This document shows, in pieces, positions 61,480-64,000 of a DNA stretch of 64,000 nucleotides (positions are counted from its first letter, which is position 1; each line of letters opens with the position of its first letter). The position numbers and the translations under genes were made by a program. The DNA is from CBDCYS01 sp965226245 (GTDB lineage: Bacteria; Acidobacteriota; Terriglobia; Bryobacterales; UBA6623), in the NCBI GenBank assembly GCA_965226245.1, contig CBDDCL010000015.1, forward strand, positions 2,480,001-2,544,000. Direction: 5' to 3'. Below the pieces are notes generated by a model, which had not been told where the DNA came from, searched no databases, and worked only from the letters and a program-made list of their open reading frames with translations.

Positions 61480-62682
61480 ATGGCAGTTTCCACGGCGCTA
61501 CCTGACACGCGAGGCCATTTTGGGCGCTTCGGGGGCCGCTACGTACCTGAAATCCTCATCGCTCCGCTCGATGAGCTGGAAAGCACCTACAACGAAGCCG
61601 CCTCAGACCCGGCGTTCCAAGCCGAACTGCAAAACCTCAACCGCCACTACGCGGGCCGCCCAACGCCGCTTTACCACGCCCGGCGGCTCTCCGAGCATCT
61701 GGGCGGCGCTCAGATCTACTTGAAGCGAGAAGACCTGCTGCACACGGGCGCTCACAAGATCAACAACTGCCTCGGCCAGGCGTTGCTGGCTCGGCGCATG
61801 GGCAAGCAACGCGTCATTGCGGAAACGGGCGCCGGCCAGCATGGGGTGGCCTCGGCAACCGTGGCCGCGCTGTTCGGCGCCACGTGCCGCGTCTATATGG
61901 GCGTGGAAGACATGCGGCGGCAAGAACTCAATGTCTTCCGAATGCGGCTGCTCGGCGCCGAAGTTGTCAGCGTTGACTCCGGCAGCCGCACTCTGAAGGA
62001 CGCCATCAGCGAGGCCATGCGCGACTGGGTCACGAACTTCGAGACCACGCACTACCTGCTGGGGTCCGTGCTAGGGCCCCATCCTTACCCCCGGATGGTG
62101 CGCGATTTTCAGTCGGTCATCGGCCGCGAAGCGCGGCAACAGTTTCAAGAAGCGGCAACCGGCGCCCTGCCCGACGTGTTGATCGCCTGCGTGGGCGGCG
62201 GCAGCAACTCGATCGGCTTGTTCCATCCCTTCCTCGGCGACGAGAGCGTGCAAATGGTGGGTGTGGAAGCGGGCGGACGGGGCCCTGAGCTGGGCGATCA
62301 CGCGGCGCGTTTTTCGGGCGGCGGACCCGGCGTCCTGCACGGATCTTATTCTTATGTCCTGCAAGATGGAGACGGCCAGATCTCGCTGACCCATTCTGTT
62401 TCAGCCGGGCTCGACTACGCTTCGATCGGCCCCGAGCATGCCTGGCTCAAAGAGACGGAACGGGTGGAGTATGTGTCTTGCTCCGACGAGGAAGCGCTCG
62501 AGGCAGTGAAGCTGCTTTCACGGCTGGAAGGGATCATCCCGGCGCTAGAGTCGGCGCACGCGGTAGCTGAGGCCGCGAAACGCGCCCCCAACGCGAAAGG
62601 AAGCACGATCCTGATCAACCTCTCCGGACGCGGCGACAAAGACATCGGTATTTTCCGCGAAAACATGCCGGACCTCGGGTAG
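61480..62682 (+). CDS. trpB: Tryptophan synthase beta chain
   Basis: This 400-residue PLP enzyme condenses indole with serine to give tryptophan. GHFGRFGGRYVPEILIAPLD opens the chain, Lys93 in HTGAHKINNCLGQAL forms the PLP Schiff base, and ETGAGQHG carries the catalytic Glu. The phosphate loop is CVGGGSNSIGLFHPFL. The C-terminal SGRGDKDI segment is standard. It is of normal length and type (TrpB1), paired with trpA downstream. Confidence 0.98.
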   Translation: MAVSTALPDTRGHFGRFGGRYVPEILIAPLDELESTYNEAASDPAFQAELQNLNRHYAGRPTPLYHARRLSEHLGGAQIYLKREDLLHTGAHKINNCLGQALLARRMGKQRVIAETGAGQHGVASATVAALFGATCRVYMGVEDMRRQELNVFRMRLLGAEVVSVDSGSRTLKDAISEAMRDWVTNFETTHYLLGSVLGPHPYPRMVRDFQSVIGREARQQFQEAATGALPDVLIACVGGGSNSIGLFHPFLGDESVQMVGVEAGGRGPELGDHAARFSGGGPGVLHGSYSYVLQDGDGQISLTHSVSAGLDYASIGPEHAWLKETERVEYVSCSDEEALEAVKLLSRLEGIIPALESAHAVAEAAKRAPNAKGSTILINLSGRGDKDIGIFRENMPDLG

Positions 62683-62686
62683 CCCC

Positions 62687-62710
62687 GAGCCGCGACCGTG
62701 AGGGAGCGGT
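62687..62710. repeat. Dispersed 24-bp repeat between trpB and trpA
   Basis: gagccgcgaccgtgagggag plus four bases is the exact reverse complement of 41636-41659 behind secA. It lies in the 84-bp gap between trpB and trpA, and may act as an internal stabilising or attenuating hairpin. Confidence 0.7.
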
Positions 62711-62766
62711 CACCCGCGATAAGGCCCGGATCCCAAGCCGAACAACAGTCAAGCCGAACAGCACAA

Positions 62767-63579
62767 ATGAGCCGCATCTCTCAAACCTTCGAGCGACTCC
62801 AGCGGGAGCAGGCCCGCGGACTGATCATCTATCTGACCGCCGGGGACCCTCATCCCGATCGAACCGTGGATCTGATACTCGGCCTGGAGAAAGGCGGCGC
62901 CGACATTATCGAGCTGGGCGTGCCCTTCTCCGATCCGATTGCCGACGGGCCGGTCATCCAGCGAGCGAGCGAACGCTCTCTGGCCGCCGGCACGACACTC
63001 CAATCCGTCCTGCGCATACTGAAGGATCTGCGCTCCCGATCCGAGATTCCGGTGGTGATCTTTAGCTACCTGAATCCAATCTTGCGGTACGGATTTGAAA
63101 GATTCGCCGCTGACGCCGCCGCCGCCGGCGCTGATGGAGCGTTGCTGACCGACCTGAACGTGGAAGAAGCAGGACCTTATTTGGAGGAAATGCGCCGCCA
63201 CGGGCTGGACTCGATCTTCCTTGTCTCACAGACGACGCGTGATGATCGGCTCAAGCAGCTGTCGCAATCCTCCAGTGGTTTCGTTTATCTTGTTTCAAGA
63301 GCCGGAGTCACCGGCGAGCAGCAATCTTTGTCAAACTACGCTGTCCCGCTGATTCAAAGGACCCGAGCGGTGACATCGCTGCCGCTGGCCGTCGGTTTCG
63401 GGTTGTCGACGAGGCAGCATATGCTCTCGTTGGCGCCTTACGTGGACGGCGCGGTCGTTGGCAGCGCCGTCGTTCGGCTCATCGCCAAGCACCAGGATGA
63501 ACCCGATCTGGCGGCTAGGCTCGCGGAATATTGTTCCGAGCTGAAGAGCGGCCTGATTCTCGGCGAAGACACGGACTGA
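62767..63579 (+). CDS. trpA: Tryptophan synthase alpha chain
   Basis: This 270-residue barrel enzyme cleaves indole-3-glycerol phosphate and sends indole to TrpB. Catalytic Glu lies in ADIIELGVPFSDPIADGPVI and catalytic Asp in DGALLTDLNVEEAGPY; YLVSRAGVTGEQQ and PLAVGFGLSTRQHM bind phosphate. ATG 62767 is the start; an upstream GTG frame from 62698 is ignored because it is just repeat sequence. The next gene starts 23 bases after its stop. Confidence 0.97.
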   Translation: MSRISQTFERLQREQARGLIIYLTAGDPHPDRTVDLILGLEKGGADIIELGVPFSDPIADGPVIQRASERSLAAGTTLQSVLRILKDLRSRSEIPVVIFSYLNPILRYGFERFAADAAAAGADGALLTDLNVEEAGPYLEEMRRHGLDSIFLVSQTTRDDRLKQLSQSSSGFVYLVSRAGVTGEQQSLSNYAVPLIQRTRAVTSLPLAVGFGLSTRQHMLSLAPYVDGAVVGSAVVRLIAKHQDEPDLAARLAEYCSELKSGLILGEDTD

Positions 63580-63602
63580 CACCTGGAGTTGGAGTATTTT
63601 AC

Positions 63603-63929
63603 ATGGACGTTTCAGGCTGGCGCCGGCGAATCAACAAGGTGGATCGTCAGATCCTCGATCTGCTCAATGAGCGGGTCCGCTGCGTGCTGCGGCTGGCCCC
63701 ACTCAAGCGCCGCAACAACATCCCGGTTCATGAACCGCGGCGGGAAGAGGAGGTCCTGTCAAAGCTGCGTGAGCAGAACGAAGGTCCGCTCTCCGACGAA
63801 GCGGTGGGCCACATATTCGAGGCAGTTATGAAAGAAATGCGAGCCGTCCAAATGGGAAAAGAGCCTCAAGCGGAAGAGATTCACCCGGGCGATGCCGATG
63901 CGGCCCGGAATTCTTCTGAAGTCCGCTAA
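63603..63929 (+). CDS. aroQ: Chorismate mutase, AroQ type
   Basis: This 108-residue all-helical protein matches the AroQ fold: MDVSGWRRRINKVDRQILDL, LNERVRCVLRLAPLKRRNNI and VHEPRREEEVLSKLREQNEG contain the Arg, Lys and Glu that hold chorismate. A charged tail follows. The enzyme makes prephenate for phenylalanine and tyrosine, a competing use of chorismate, so co-location with the trp genes suggests joint aromatic control. Start ATG 63603 lies behind ggagttggag. The last 70 bases of the window have no gene. Confidence 0.92.
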   Translation: MDVSGWRRRINKVDRQILDLLNERVRCVLRLAPLKRRNNIPVHEPRREEEVLSKLREQNEGPLSDEAVGHIFEAVMKEMRAVQMGKEPQAEEIHPGDADAARNSSEVR

Positions 63930-64000
63930 CCGCGCGAACAATTAGCACCCGTTTCGGCGGACGCCACGCGATCGCTGACTGGCGGTCGCTCATCATGCCT

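Overview
The window looks like a piece of an Acidobacteriota chromosome, most likely Bryobacterales/Solibacter-like. The evidence is a TIGR03437 C-terminal domain relic, a DUF1592-DUF1552-ankyrin gene trio, sulfatases, a family of secreted proteins typical of Solibacter, high GC, and many short intergenic palindromes. This placement is inference from gene content; there is no rRNA or other marker gene, and I recognised no tRNA.

Layout. 0-5.2 kb is a mobile-element graveyard: the right end of an IS630, an intact ISAzo13, an IS256 inside older element ends, a truncated TIGR03437 gene and a deleted IS1634. 5.3-17.9 kb is ordinary chromosome: an FAD oxidoreductase, a dead and a live sulfatase, an aldo/keto reductase, a VKOR-DsbA fusion, a BadF-type sugar kinase, a Ca/Na antiporter with a DUF368 lipid-carrier transporter, and small membrane and secreted proteins. 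18.0-20.3 kb is again debris (IS1182 end, TPR fragment, ISAzo13 fragment, REP-like palindromes). 20.3-23.6 kb carries guaB, an RRM protein and a polysaccharide deacetylase. 23.9-33 kb alternates IS elements (IS1182, a DDE/rve element), MITE-like inverted repeats and a tandemly duplicated long hairpin with secreted proteins (DUF3179, PQQ-propeller/EF-hand, MBL-fold). 33.1-38.4 kb is the DUF1592-DUF1552-ankyrin unit. 38.8-44.9 kb has secA, a membrane protein and a fused E1 alpha/beta 2-oxoacid dehydrogenase. 44.9-47.7 kb holds a dead group II intron 3' half, a truncated PilZ gene and a recently inserted IS1595 with a perfect 8-bp target duplication. 47.7-56 kb contains a response regulator, a sugar-binding lipoprotein, a vapBC pair, an SH3 lipoprotein, truB, a MobB-like P-loop protein coupled to lpxD, and an S1/P1 nuclease. 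56.1-58.7 kb is a restriction-modification remnant: a methyltransferase-Mrr fusion split by a one-base change in a T tract, plus integrase and other fragments. 58.7-59.9 kb is a second IS630, directly before trpC-trpF-trpB-trpA-chorismate mutase.

How the genes work together. The clear functional groups are tryptophan/aromatic synthesis at the right end, lipid A synthesis (lpxD) with its coupled P-loop neighbour, the toxin-antitoxin pair, the secreted DUF1592/DUF1552/ankyrin group, and the antiporter/DUF368 pair. I found no complete new defence or metabolic system. The strongest candidates for a second look are the T8 frameshift in the methyltransferase-nuclease fusion, the ATGA/GTGA-coupled lpxD-microORF-MobB-like chain, and the duplicated hairpin at 32.5-32.8 kb.
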